The notes under the pieces: generated by a model
The model's database searches: none
Seen by the model: the letters and a program-made list of their open reading frames with translations, nothing else
Told to the model about the DNA's origin: nothing
Translations under genes and position numbers: made by a program
Part shown: positions 33,925 to 42,348 of the stretch, in pieces
How the letters are laid out: each line of letters starts with the position of its first letter
How positions within the stretch are numbered: the stretch's first letter is position 1
Source: Streptomyces venezuelae ATCC 10712
GTDB taxonomy: Bacteria; Actinomycetota; Actinomycetes; Streptomycetales; Streptomycetaceae
DNA: 64,000 nucleotides
Reading direction: 5' to 3'
Assembly (NCBI RefSeq): GCF_008639165.1
Contig: NZ_CP029197.1
Coordinates: 4,964,001 to 5,028,000 of the forward strand

Positions 33925-35373
33925 TCAGCTCCCCGTGGGTCGGACGAGCCCGGCCGCCGTGCGCAGCAGGATGCAGACGTCCTGCCAGAGCGACCAGTGG
34001 TCGATGTAGTGGTTGTCGAAGCGGCAGCGGTCCTCGATCGAGGTGTCGCCGCGCAGCCCGTGCACCTGCGCCAGACCGGTCAGTCCCACCGGCATCCGGT
34101 GCCGGGCCGCGTACCCGGTGTGGATCTTGCTGAACTGGGCGACGAAGTACGGGCGTTCGGGCCGCGGCCCGACCAGGCTCATGTCGCCGCGCAGCACGTT
34201 CCACAGTTGCGGCAGCTCGTCGAGCGAGGTCTTCCGCAGGAAGTTCCCCGCCGCGCTCATCCGCCGGTCGCCCGCCACGTTCCAGCGGGTCGCCGACTCG
34301 GTGTCGTCGGAGGGGCGGAGCGTACGGAACTTCAGCAGCGTGAAGTGGCGGCCGTGCTGGCCCACCCGCTCCTGCCGGAACAGCACCCCGGGCCCGTCCG
34401 AGAGCCGGACGGCCAGCGCGCACAGCAGCAGCACCGGCAGCGCGAGCGCCAGCGCGGGGCCGGCGAGCACGATGTCGAGGGCGCGCTTGGCGGACAGCCC
34501 GCGCCGCTCGCCCAGCGGGACGAGACGGTGCCAGGCGTACCCCCACAGGTGCGCGCCCATCGGGCCGTCCTGGTGGCGTCCGCCGACCCGCCAGGTCGTG
34601 CAGCCGTAGTGCTGGAAGAGCGTCACGAGCCCGGGGTCGTCGTCGAGGAACACCGCGTCGCGCACGGTGTTCTGGATGACCGCCCGGTGGATCTCCTCGG
34701 TCGTGGTGAGCACCGGCAGACCGGACTCGCCGGCCGCCCGGGGCGCGCCGCCCTGCTCGGGCACGCCGACGATGCCGACCGGCCGCAGCCCGTACTCGGG
34801 ATGCTGGGCGGCCGCCGCCGCGAACCGCCGCGCGGCCCCCGCCCCGCCGACGACCAGCGCCGAACGGGGGTGGGCCCGCGCGATCCGGCGCCGCCGGGCC
34901 AGCAGCAGGGCCCGTACCAGGACCACGACACCGACGTGGGTGACGTACGCGGCGCAGAGCCGCAGCGGACCGATCGCCAGGGCCGGGGAGTACCCGGCCA
35001 CCGCGGCCGCCGCCAGACACCAGGCGACCCCGGCGCGGGAGGCCAGCGCGGGCAGCTCGTCGAGCGCCCGGGTGTACGCGGCGGGCCGGTGGAGCCCGGC
35101 GTGCCCGTCGAGGACGAGGACGAGCAGCGCGACCGGCAGCAGCAGCCGGACGTCGTGGTGCGCGCGGCTCAGCAGCGCGGCGGCGGTCAGGACGGCCAGG
35201 CAGTCGGCCGCGACGAGCGGGAGCCGGCCGGACCGTGGCCGCGCGGGCCGGTGCGGCAGCGCGAGCCGGTCGGTCGCGCCGCGGCGCGACGCGAGGGAGG
35301 CGAGGCCGAAGGCCTGGCCCGCCGTGGGCCAGGGGCCCGGCGAGGGAGGGACGCTGGTGCTTTCCGTGGTCAC
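33925..35373 (-). CDS. Undecaprenyl-phosphate sugar-1-phosphate transferase (priming PGT)
   Basis: A 482-aa PglC/WbaP-type enzyme. The N-terminal membrane segments (LLPVALLVLVLDG onward) and CoA-binding-like domain (ALVVGGAGAARRF) precede the catalytic region KRALDIVLAGPALALALPVLLL, LFRQERVGQHGRHFTLLKFRTL, SLDELPQLWNVLRGDMSLVGPRPE. It starts repeat-unit assembly on the lipid carrier. GTG start overlapping the glycosyltransferase stop. Confidence 0.93.
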   Translation of the reverse strand: MTTESTSVPPSPGPWPTAGQAFGLASLASRRGATDRLALPHRPARPRSGRLPLVAADCLAVLTAAALLSRAHHDVRLLLPVALLVLVLDGHAGLHRPAAYTRALDELPALASRAGVAWCLAAAAVAGYSPALAIGPLRLCAAYVTHVGVVVLVRALLLARRRRIARAHPRSALVVGGAGAARRFAAAAAQHPEYGLRPVGIVGVPEQGGAPRAAGESGLPVLTTTEEIHRAVIQNTVRDAVFLDDDPGLVTLFQHYGCTTWRVGGRHQDGPMGAHLWGYAWHRLVPLGERRGLSAKRALDIVLAGPALALALPVLLLCALAVRLSDGPGVLFRQERVGQHGRHFTLLKFRTLRPSDDTESATRWNVAGDRRMSAAGNFLRKTSLDELPQLWNVLRGDMSLVGPRPERPYFVAQFSKIHTGYAARHRMPVGLTGLAQVHGLRGDTSIEDRCRFDNHYIDHWSLWQDVCILLRTAAGLVRPTGS

Positions 35374-36506
35374 TGCGCAATCGGCTCTCTGTGCTCGGTG
35401 CCCCGCACTCCGGCCAGTTCGCGGTAGACGTCCGCGACGGCCGCGCCGGTGCGCCGGACATCGAATCTGCTGAGTACGTGCTCGTGGGCCTCGCGGCCCA
35501 GGCGGTGCCGGAGCTCCGGCCGGCCGAGGAGGCGGCCGAGAGCGGTGGCGAGCGCGGCCGGGTCCTCGGGCGGGACCAGGCACAGGGGTTCATGGGCGGG
35601 CGGCAGGCTCTCGCGGGCCCCGTCGACGTCGCTGACGACGACCGGCCGGCCGGCCGCCATGGCCTCGAGGGGCGCGAGCGCCATGCCCTCCCAGCGGGAC
35701 GGCAGGACGACCACGTCGGCGGCCCGGTACCAGGGGGCGGTGTCGTCGACGGCCCCGGTGAACCGCACCGAGGGACCGGCGGCGGCGCGCAGCCGGTCGC
35801 CGTCGGGGCCGTCGCCGACCAGGACGAGCCGGGCCGTCGGGACCTCCGCGAGCACGGCGGGCCAGGCGGCGAGCAGGACGTCCTGCCCCTTCTGGCGGCA
35901 GAGCCGGCCCACGCAGACGACGGTGGGCGCGGGGTTGCGCGAGGGGCCGTCGGTCGCGAACCGGGCCACGTCCACACCGTTGTGGACGACGGACCACTCC
36001 GCCGCGACCCCGGCGGCCTCGCCGGTACGCCGTTCGGCCTCGCTGACGCAGAGGATCCGGTCGGCCCAGCGGGCGCCGTACACCTCCCAGCGCCGGGCGA
36101 GCGCGGCGGTCGTTCCCTCGACCGCCTCGAAGGACCAGGCGTGCGGCTGATACACCGTCGGAACCCGGCCGCGCAGGGCGAGTCGGGCGCACAGCCCGGC
36201 CTTCGCGCTGTGCGCGTGGACGAGGCCGGGCCGGACGGTACGGATCACCCGGGCCAGGTCCCTCGTCTCGCGGACGAGCCCGGGGCCGGGGTTCCGGCCG
36301 GCGCGCCAGGCATGGGTGTCGGCCCCCTCGGCCCGGACGGCGGCGGAGAGGACGGTGTCCGGTGGGCAGGCGACCGCGACCCGCAGGCCGGCGGCGAGCT
36401 GGGCGCGGACGAGGTCGATGACGACGCGGGCGACCCCGCCGTCACCGGGCTGGACCGCGTGCAGGACGGTGACGGACCCGGAGTCCGTGTCTCGTGGAGG
36501 CAGCAC
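35370..36506 (-). CDS. Glycosyltransferase family 4 (second)
   Basis: A 378-aa GT-B enzyme. VTVLHAVQPGDGGVARVVIDL marks the N-terminal domain and VVCVGRLCRQKGQDVLLAAWP with VLPSRWEGMALAPLEAMAAG the sugar-nucleotide domain. GTG start one base after the DUF3344 stop. Probably adds the second sugar to the primed lipid. Confidence 0.92.
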   Translation of the reverse strand: MLPPRDTDSGSVTVLHAVQPGDGGVARVVIDLVRAQLAAGLRVAVACPPDTVLSAAVRAEGADTHAWRAGRNPGPGLVRETRDLARVIRTVRPGLVHAHSAKAGLCARLALRGRVPTVYQPHAWSFEAVEGTTAALARRWEVYGARWADRILCVSEAERRTGEAAGVAAEWSVVHNGVDVARFATDGPSRNPAPTVVCVGRLCRQKGQDVLLAAWPAVLAEVPTARLVLVGDGPDGDRLRAAAGPSVRFTGAVDDTAPWYRAADVVVLPSRWEGMALAPLEAMAAGRPVVVSDVDGARESLPPAHEPLCLVPPEDPAALATALGRLLGRPELRHRLGREAHEHVLSRFDVRRTGAAVADVYRELAGVRGTEHREPIAQ

Positions 36507-36507
36507 G

Positions 36508-37566
36508 TCAGCGCCGGACGTCCGCCTGGAGGAAGAGGGCACCGAGCCAGACGGTGTCCTTCCGGCTCCCGGACCGGACGTGGACCCGGTCGGCCCCCTC
36601 GCGCAGTGCCTCCCGCAGGTCGAGGACGTCGGAGTCGTACCCGAGGGTGTTCGTACCATCGGGGAAGCGGACCGTACGACCGGCGCCGAATTCGGTGATG
36701 CTGGAGTTCATCACGTCGTCCGCGGAATTGGCGGAATCGGAGAGCAGGGTGCTCTTCGTGCCGCTCGTTTCGACGGCCAGGTAATCACCGGAAGTACCCC
36801 GGTCGCCGTCATAGGCGATCACTCCGAGACGGCCGTTCGTGCCCTTGCCGTAACGGTTTGAGTCGAGCGGGACGCGCAGCTCTCCGGTGCGTGGTCCGAC
36901 CGTTTCGAATCCGTCCCAGACGCTGATCCGCCGCAGCGGTTCCGAGGCCTTCTCGTACGCGGCGACGAGCGTCCAGCCACCCCAGCCGCCGACCGCCGAA
37001 CGGCCCATGGCGACGTTGACCTGAGCGACCGTCCACTGCCCCGAGCGGGACGAGCGGACCAGCTCGGTGACGTCGGCGGAGGCCTGGAAGGCGTCCGCGC
37101 CGTCGCCCGTGCGGTGGCCGATCAGGGAGTCCGCGAGCAGCGCCTTGTACTGGCCGCCGGGCTCGGCGATCAGCACCCGGCCGTTGTCCGCGGCCGGCTT
37201 CTGCTCGCCCACCCGCAGGTTGCCGCCCCAGTACAGGCGGGCCCAGCTGACCCGGGCACCCGCGGGAACGGCGAGCTCGGCGCGGCTCGAGTTGTACGTG
37301 TTGGGGTCGCTGTCCACGTCGACGTAGGCGATCGTGGCGTCGTCGTTGACCGACTCGGTGCCCTTCGCGCCCTTCGCCGACGAGTTGGCGGCGCGCACGA
37401 TCCCACCGTGCTGGACGGCCTGGTAGCGCGCGGCGAACGGGACGCGGCTCGCCTCCCGGGGCTGGGGCGCGGCGGCGGAGGCGCCCGGCAGCGTGACGGA
37501 CAGCGCCGCACACGACAGGGCGCACAACACGCTGCGACGCACAGCAAGAACCGCTGAATTCCGCAT
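36508..37566 (-). CDS. Secreted DUF3344 protein
   Basis: A 352-aa exported protein. Signal peptide MRNSAVLAVRRSVLCALSCAALSVTLPGASA is followed by a beta-rich domain: QHGGIVRAANS, ARVSWARLYWGGNL, WTVAQVNVAMGRSAVGGWGGWTLVAAYE, FRNTLGYDSDVLDL-like end segment. DUF3344 proteins are surface or extracellular with no known activity. It is the first gene of the EPS operon; a palindrome lies about 110 bases upstream. Confidence 0.85.
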   Translation of the reverse strand: MRNSAVLAVRRSVLCALSCAALSVTLPGASAAAPQPREASRVPFAARYQAVQHGGIVRAANSSAKGAKGTESVNDDATIAYVDVDSDPNTYNSSRAELAVPAGARVSWARLYWGGNLRVGEQKPAADNGRVLIAEPGGQYKALLADSLIGHRTGDGADAFQASADVTELVRSSRSGQWTVAQVNVAMGRSAVGGWGGWTLVAAYEKASEPLRRISVWDGFETVGPRTGELRVPLDSNRYGKGTNGRLGVIAYDGDRGTSGDYLAVETSGTKSTLLSDSANSADDVMNSSITEFGAGRTVRFPDGTNTLGYDSDVLDLREALREGADRVHVRSGSRKDTVWLGALFLQADVRR

Positions 37567-37945
37567 ACAGGTTCTCCGCTTTGATGAGAGAAGGAAGGGA
37601 AGACCCGCGAAGGCCGGGAGAGGGGAAGGTGTCGTCCGCACGAAATGGGTGAACGCGCGGCGGGCCCGGAAGCAACGTTCGGGAACGTTATAACCCCGAC
37701 GCGGGGCGATAGTAAGCATTAGATGCCTGGAAACGCTAACTCCCGTATCCCCGTGGCAGGTTCCTCGTTGAGCGTGTTGCGCCATTCCACGCCCAGTCCC
37801 TCCAATGGCCCTCCTATGGGCCAAAGATCGGTTGAACGTCACCCGTTCGGGAGAGCAACCGATGAAAAGCCGGGGCGTTGTTGAGAGAGCCGGGCCGAAC
37901 AGTCCGCGCAGTCCACGTTGAATTTCGATCGAGGAGCACTTCCCC
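37567..37945. other. 379-base intergenic region between EPS operon and chaplin 2
   Basis: Divergent promoter region. It holds a 16-bp palindrome (37674-37689) and an A/T-rich stretch (ATAACCCC to GATAGTAAGCATTAGATG) unusual for this genome. No gene was recognised. Confidence 0.7.
37674..37689. promoter_or_regulatory. 16-bp palindrome upstream of EPS operon
   Basis: AACGTTC-GG-GAACGTT, a perfect inverted repeat, followed at once by TATAACC on the plus strand. It could be an operator for the EPS operon or for chaplin 2. It is not the LexA box, which has the reverse order GAAC-N4-GTTC. Confidence 0.45.
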
Positions 37946-38185
37946 ATGTCCCGTATCGCGAAGGCCGTTGTCCTGACCGTGGGTGCCGCCGCCGCGGTCG
38001 CCGGTGCCGCCGGTGCTGCCGCCGCCGACGCCGGCGCCGAGGCCGCCGCCGTGAAGTCGCCCGGTGTCGGCTCCGGCAACGTCGTCCAGGTCCCGGTGCA
38101 CATCCCGGTCAACGTCTGCGGCAACACCGTCAGCGTCATCGGCGCGCTGAACCCGACCTTCGGCAACGCCTGCGTCAACGCCTGA
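37946..38185 (+). CDS. Short chaplin 2
   Basis: 79 aa. Signal peptide MSRIAKAVVLTVGAAAAVAGAAGAAA; chaplin domain SPGVGSGNVVQVPVHIPVNVCGN to NPTFGNACVN with C58 and C76 17 residues apart. GAGGAG precedes the ATG. Near-paralogue of chaplin 3. A 15-bp hairpin with T-run follows. Confidence 0.95.
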   Translation: MSRIAKAVVLTVGAAAAVAGAAGAAAADAGAEAAAVKSPGVGSGNVVQVPVHIPVNVCGNTVSVIGALNPTFGNACVNA

Positions 38186-38211
38186 TCCGGCACGCCTGAT
38201 CGGTCCTTCCG

Positions 38212-38253
38212 AAGCCGGTGCGCCCATCCCTCCCGGGGTGGGCGCACCGGCTT
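38212..38253 (+). terminator. Terminator downstream of chaplin 2
   Basis: Perfect 15-bp stem, 12-base loop, then TTTCCTT. Confidence 0.88.
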
Positions 38254-38373
38254 TTCCTTGTGGCCACTGGTTCGTCACTCGTTCGGCCGCACGTGGGTGC
38301 GCCGTCCGGTGCAACGGCGTACGCCCCGCATGAGGGCAGGTGTGAGGGGTGGATTCACTCGAACGGAGGTGTG

Positions 38374-38409
38374 GCGCTCCGTAGTTCTACGGTTGCGGAG
38401 CGCTATACC
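38374..38409 (+). promoter_or_regulatory. Inverted repeat and -10 before 38.5-kb secreted gene
   Basis: GCGCTCCG and CGGAGCGC arms (38374-38403) contain a smaller CGTAG-TT-CTACG repeat and abut a TATACC -10. The start is 52 bases downstream. An operator is likely. Confidence 0.4.
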
Positions 38410-38461
38410 CGCAGGCACGGTGAGAGGGAACTTGTCCGACGCATAAGGAAAAGGAACACAT

Positions 38462-39307
38462 ATGCGTCCCCTGGCCACGCGCCGCATCACCGCCCTGGCG
38501 ATATCCGCCGCCATCACCCTCGGCACGGCGGGACCCGCCTTCGCCGACGAACACCGTCCCTCCACGGCGGCCGCCCGGGCCGCCCGAGCGCCGCTTCCCA
38601 ACGCCGCCGCCCTGCTGAGCCAGACCGAGGCGCTCGGCGAGCTCGGCTCGGTGATCACTCCCGTGACCGATCTCCTCACGGCCACGCTCAAGGCCGACTC
38701 CGGTCAGCTCCCCGCGGCCGACGCCGAGGCACTCAAGGCCAAGATCGCGGCAGCCGTCGACCAGGCCAAGGCCACCGCCCCGGCCCTGCCCGACGCGCCC
38801 GTCACGCCCCCCTCGGCCGACCTCCCGGTCACGCCGCCCGCGGCCGAGCTCCCCGTCACCCCGCCGGCCGCCGAAACCCCGGTCGAGCTTCCGGCGAAGC
38901 CGCCGGTGGAAGCCCCCGCCCTGCCCGTGAAGCCGCCCGTGAGCCTGCCCGTCGCGGCCGGCGCCAAGGCCGCGTGGGCGGGCAAGGCCGCCGCCCCGGC
39001 GGACGTCGTGACCGACGCCCTCGCCACCGTGGAGAAGGCGGTCGCCGGTCTGCTCGCCGCGGTCACCTCCGGTGACGCCGGCGGAGTCGTACCGCAGGTC
39101 ACGGCGACCCTGACCTCGCTGGTCAACCTGGCCGTCGCCACCGTCCTCGGCAGCGGCCTGCCCGCTCCCGACCTGGCCGGACTGCCCCAGCTGCCGAGCC
39201 TGCCGGTCGCGGTGCCCGAGCTGCCGGTGGACCCGCCGGCGCTGCCCGTCGACCCGCCGGTCGCCGCGCCCGAGCTGCCGGTCAAGCCCCCGGTGTCGCT
39301 CCCGTAG
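38462..39307 (+). CDS. Secreted Pro/Ala-rich protein, 281 aa
   Basis: Signal peptide MRPLATRRITALAISAAITLGTAGPAFA, then a helical segment (LSQTEALGELGSVITPVTDLLTATLK) and repeated VTPPxAxLP/ELPVxPPxxLPV proline motifs in two blocks (residues 115-165 and 250-281) around a hydrophobic helical middle (VTDALATVEKAVAGLLAAV). AAAAGGAA upstream. It ends with KPPVSLP and has no anchor. Unrecognised; position among chaplins suggests a surface protein. Confidence 0.75.
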   Translation: MRPLATRRITALAISAAITLGTAGPAFADEHRPSTAAARAARAPLPNAAALLSQTEALGELGSVITPVTDLLTATLKADSGQLPAADAEALKAKIAAAVDQAKATAPALPDAPVTPPSADLPVTPPAAELPVTPPAAETPVELPAKPPVEAPALPVKPPVSLPVAAGAKAAWAGKAAAPADVVTDALATVEKAVAGLLAAVTSGDAGGVVPQVTATLTSLVNLAVATVLGSGLPAPDLAGLPQLPSLPVAVPELPVDPPALPVDPPVAAPELPVKPPVSLP

Positions 39308-39320
39308 TCACCTCGCGGTC

Positions 39321-39358
39321 CCTGTGCCGGTCCGGCGTTCCCGCCGGGCCGGCACAGG
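39321..39358 (+). terminator. Terminator downstream of secreted Pro/Ala-rich gene
   Basis: A 17-bp stem with one G-T wobble and a 4-base loop. Confidence 0.85.
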
Positions 39359-39568
39359 CGTGCGCGGAGGTGCCCGGCCGGGGCCGACCGGCGCGCGATC
39401 GGCAAATAGCACCGGTCCCCTTCGATCGGGTGCAGTGTCGAGAAATCCTTCCTTCCGGAGTTTCCGGGTGGCGCGCCGTTCGTTACAGAAGCAGAACAAA
39501 GTGCACGGGATTCGGCCAAGAACCCTGTGCGGTAAGTGACTTGAAAGAACAAAGGAAGGATTCACTCC

Positions 39569-39832
39569 ATGAAGCCCACCAAGGTCGCCGCGGTCGTCGC
39601 CGGTTCGCTCATGGCGCTCGGCGCTGCCGCGCCCGCCATGGCCACGGAGGCGCTGACCCCCACCAGCCTGAACGGTGGCCTCGACGCGATCGCCGCCAAT
39701 GGGCTGAAGTCGGATGTGCTGAGCAGCACCACGGACGGCTCGCCGGTCAAGACCGTCACGGACACCGCGACCAAGCTGAACGACACCACCAAGGGCGCCC
39801 AGCTGCTCGGTGGCCTGCCGCTCGGCGGCTGA
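39569..39832 (+). CDS. Small secreted protein, 87 aa
   Basis: Signal peptide MKPTKVAAVVAGSLMALGAAAPAMA is chaplin-like. The mature 62 residues (TEALTPTSLNGGLDAIAANG, DTATKLNDTTKGAQLLGGLPLGG) have no cysteine and no chaplin domain. AAAGGA lies upstream. It resembles rodlins and chaplins in size and export only. Unrecognised. Confidence 0.75.
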   Translation: MKPTKVAAVVAGSLMALGAAAPAMATEALTPTSLNGGLDAIAANGLKSDVLSSTTDGSPVKTVTDTATKLNDTTKGAQLLGGLPLGG

Positions 39833-40065
39833 CGGCCGCTCAGCAACACTGCCTGTGAGGGCATTTGCAGGGTCCTTCGCGCCCCTGTTTCCCACGGTCG
39901 GCTGATCGAATGATTTTCTGATCAGCTGCCGTGTGGCCCTGGTTGCCCGGGGTTCGCCGACCCATACCCTCTGGCCAGTCCCACGCGAACGTCGGCGTGG
40001 ATCAGGCCGGTCGGAGCGAGGGGGGATCCTCGCCGGTCTCTCCCTTTCTCCAGAGGAAGAGCGGT

Positions 40066-41058
40066 ATGCGGTCCATCATCAGCAGGAAAGTACTCACCGC
40101 GGCGGCAGCGACCGGCATCCTGTCGCTGAGCGGCGGATTCGCCCTGGCCGCGAACTCCCATGCCGGTACGGGTGACGGTCCGGGCCCCGGTCAGGTCCAG
40201 GCACCCCTGCCCGCGGACGTCTGCGGCAAGAGCATGGATCTCGGCGGTTTCGTCGCCGCGGCCGTCGGTGACCTCTGCGCCCACGCGGAGGGTCCCGGCG
40301 GCTACGGCGACGAGCCGGGTGAACCTACGCACCCCGGTGAGCCGACCCATCCGGGTGAACCCACCACGCCGCCCACGCATCCCCCCACGCACCCGCCGAC
40401 GTATCCCCCCACGCACCCCCCGACCACTCCGCCGGTCACGCATCCCCCCACCACGCCGCCGACCAACCCGGACGAGCCCGGTGAGTGCGAGGAGCCCGAG
40501 CCGGGCGAGGAGCCGGAGCCGGGCTGCGAGGAGCCGACGACTCCGCCCACCACCACGCCGCCGACGTACCCGCCGACCACGCCGCCGACCAACCCGGACG
40601 AGCCCGGTGAGTGCGAGGAGCCCGAGCCCGGCGAGGAGCCGGAGCCCGGCTGCGAGGAGCCGACCACTCCGCCCACCACCACGCCGCCGACCACTCCGCC
40701 GGTCACGCATCCCCCCACCACGCCGCCGACCAACCCGGACGAGCCCGGTGAGTGCGAGGAGCCCGAGCCCGGTGAGGAGCCGGAGCCGGGTTGTGAGGAG
40801 CCGACGACTCCTCCCACCACCACGCCGCCGACCACCCCGGACGAGCCCGGTGAGTGCGAGGAGCCCGAGCCCGGCGAGGAGCCGGAGCCCGGCTGCGAGG
40901 AGCCCACCACCCCGCCGAGCACCCCGCCCGGCCACCCCGAACTCCCCGACACGGGCAGCGACGCCGCCCTCATGGGAGCGGCCGCCATCAGCGCCGCGCT
41001 CATCGTCGGCGGATCGGTCGTGTACCTCCGCGGCGGCCGGATCGCCCGCCGCCACTGA
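40066..41058 (+). CDS. LPDTG-anchored surface protein with degenerate chaplin domain and Cys-bearing acidic repeats
   Basis: 330 aa. The signal peptide (to about residue 32) is followed by GQVQAPLPADVCGKSMDLGG and AAAVGDLCAH, with C53 and C71 exactly 17 residues apart as in chaplins. A Pro/Thr/His linker then leads to four repeats of NPDEPGECEEPEPGEEPEPG type, each with two cysteines. LPDTG (293-297), a membrane helix and the tail RGGRIARRH form a sortase signal. GAGGAAGAG upstream of the ATG. Streptomyces chaplins are usually anchored by LAXTG, so LPDTG is atypical. A hairpin follows. Confidence 0.88.
   Translation: MRSIISRKVLTAAAATGILSLSGGFALAANSHAGTGDGPGPGQVQAPLPADVCGKSMDLGGFVAAAVGDLCAHAEGPGGYGDEPGEPTHPGEPTHPGEPTTPPTHPPTHPPTYPPTHPPTTPPVTHPPTTPPTNPDEPGECEEPEPGEEPEPGCEEPTTPPTTTPPTYPPTTPPTNPDEPGECEEPEPGEEPEPGCEEPTTPPTTTPPTTPPVTHPPTTPPTNPDEPGECEEPEPGEEPEPGCEEPTTPPTTTPPTTPDEPGECEEPEPGEEPEPGCEEPTTPPSTPPGHPELPDTGSDAALMGAAAISAALIVGGSVVYLRGGRIARRH
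40465..40910 (+). repeat. Four-copy repeat encoding Cys-containing Pro/Glu segments
   Basis: Copies begin at 40465, 40591, 40732 and 40834 (spacing 126, 141 and 102 bases) and are nearly identical in DNA. This points to recent duplication or gene conversion, unlike the silently diverged PEPK repeat. Confidence 0.88.
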
Positions 41059-41089
41059 CGCGCCGGCCGTACCCGGCCGAGCGTCAACC

Positions 41090-41119
41090 GGGGCCCTCAC
41101 CTTCACCGGTGAGGGCCCC
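41090..41119 (+). terminator. Terminator downstream of LPDTG gene
   Basis: Perfect 12-bp stem with a 6-base loop. Confidence 0.85.
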
Positions 41120-41180
41120 GCGCGTTGCTGCACACGGGTTAGTCCCGCCACGTTTCGGCCAAAGGGATCGTTCACCTCAC

Positions 41181-41693
41181 ATGACTCTGCGCTCTCGCGC
41201 GGGCATGGGACTCCTCATGACCGCATTCGCCTCCGCCGCCATGGCCTCCCCCGCCGCCGCCGTCGAGGCGCCGGTGATCGTTCCGCTCCAGGGCCTGGAG
41301 CCGGTCCTGCCGATGGACGCGCCGACCGTGGCCACCGGCGTGCCCGTCCCGATGCCCGGCGCGCCCACCGGCTTCCAGAAGGGCCTCGGCTCGCTCCCCG
41401 ACGTGACGCTGCCGAGCGTGCCGCTCACCGGCACCCTCCCGAAGACCGTCGTCGACGCGCCGCTGCCGGAGCTCCTCAAGGGCAGCGAGCCCGGCCACGC
41501 GCTCCTCAGCAGCCCGCACTCGGAGATGAGGACGGCCACCCCCGGGGCCGTCGTCGGCAACCCGGTGGAGGCTCCGCGCGGCGACGGGCTCGCGGGTCTC
41601 CCCGAGCTCACGAAGCCTCAGGTGGGTCTCCTCACCCCGGTGCTCAGCGGGGCCCTCGACCCGCAGCTGGGCCTGGCGCCGGGCGGGAACTGA
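41181..41693 (+). CDS. Secreted Pro/Leu-rich protein, 170 aa
   Basis: Signal peptide MTLRSRAGMGLLMTAFASAAMASPAAA, then a mature region rich in Pro, Leu, Val and Gly (VIVPLQGLEPVLPMDAPTV, LPDVTLPSVPLTGTLPK) with no cysteine and no anchor. It is similar in style to the 281-aa secreted protein. The start is uncertain; an internal ATG at 41205 is possible. Unrecognised. Confidence 0.7.
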   Translation: MTLRSRAGMGLLMTAFASAAMASPAAAVEAPVIVPLQGLEPVLPMDAPTVATGVPVPMPGAPTGFQKGLGSLPDVTLPSVPLTGTLPKTVVDAPLPELLKGSEPGHALLSSPHSEMRTATPGAVVGNPVEAPRGDGLAGLPELTKPQVGLLTPVLSGALDPQLGLAPGGN

Positions 41694-41992
41694 CACCCCC
41701 CGCCTTCCGCTCGCTTGTATGACCGGTCACCGGGCGGGTGAAGACACGATTCTTCCCCGCCACCCGAAGGGCTCTCGGTCGTTGCAAGAGAAGGCTTGTC
41801 GCATGGCCGCGGCCCGTGGACCGAGGCCGTCCCGCCGTATCCGACGGCGGACGGTTCTCGGCCCGCGGGCCATTTTTCGGTTTTCCTCCTTCCCTTTCGG
41901 CCCAATGGCCGTGACCCGGTCCGTGGTACGCCGTTGAACGGGAATGACGGCCGTGATTCCTGCGGTCGCTTTCCACGTCCAAGGAGTTCTTG

Positions 41993-42268
41993 ATGTCTCG
42001 CATCGCGAAGGCTGCCGCTGTTCTCGCCGGCACGGGTGCCGTTGCCCTCAGCGGAGCCGGCCTGGCCGTCGCCGACTCGGGCGCCGAGGCCGTCGCCGCC
42101 CACTCGCCCGGTGTCGCCTCCGGCAACGTCGTCCAGGTCCCGGTCCACGTCCCGGTCAACCTCTGCGGCAACACCGTCAACGTCATCGGCCTGCTGAACC
42201 CGGCCTTCGGCAACACCTGCATCAACGCCGACGGTCACGACAAGGGTGACGGCGGCTACGGCGGCTGA
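41993..42268 (+). CDS. Short chaplin 3 with Gly/Asp tail
   Basis: 91 aa. Signal peptide MSRIAKAAAVLAGTGAVALSGAGLAVA; domain SPGVASGNVVQVPVHVPVNLCGN to NPAFGNTCIN, C58 and C76 17 residues apart. Unlike chaplin 2 it continues past the domain with DGHDKGDGGYGG. AAGGAG six bases before the ATG. The preceding 299 bases hold no recognised gene. Confidence 0.95.
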   Translation: MSRIAKAAAVLAGTGAVALSGAGLAVADSGAEAVAAHSPGVASGNVVQVPVHVPVNLCGNTVNVIGLLNPAFGNTCINADGHDKGDGGYGG

Positions 42269-42282
42269 TCCCCCGCACCGAC

Positions 42283-42318
42283 CGTGTCCCCCCGATCCGG
42301 CCGGGTCGGGGGGACACG
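42283..42318 (+). terminator. Terminator downstream of chaplin 3
   Basis: Perfect 13-bp stem with a 10-base loop. Confidence 0.85.
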
Positions 42319-42348
42319 TGTGTACGGGGCCGGGCCCGGGGCCCGGCC

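Noticed and set aside
30481..34009. Long plus-strand frames opposite the EPS genes
   Set aside because: Low-complexity shadows; the minus-strand genes have clear domains in these positions.
37674..37689. LexA SOS box
   Set aside because: Half-sites are in the reverse order from GAAC-N4-GTTC.
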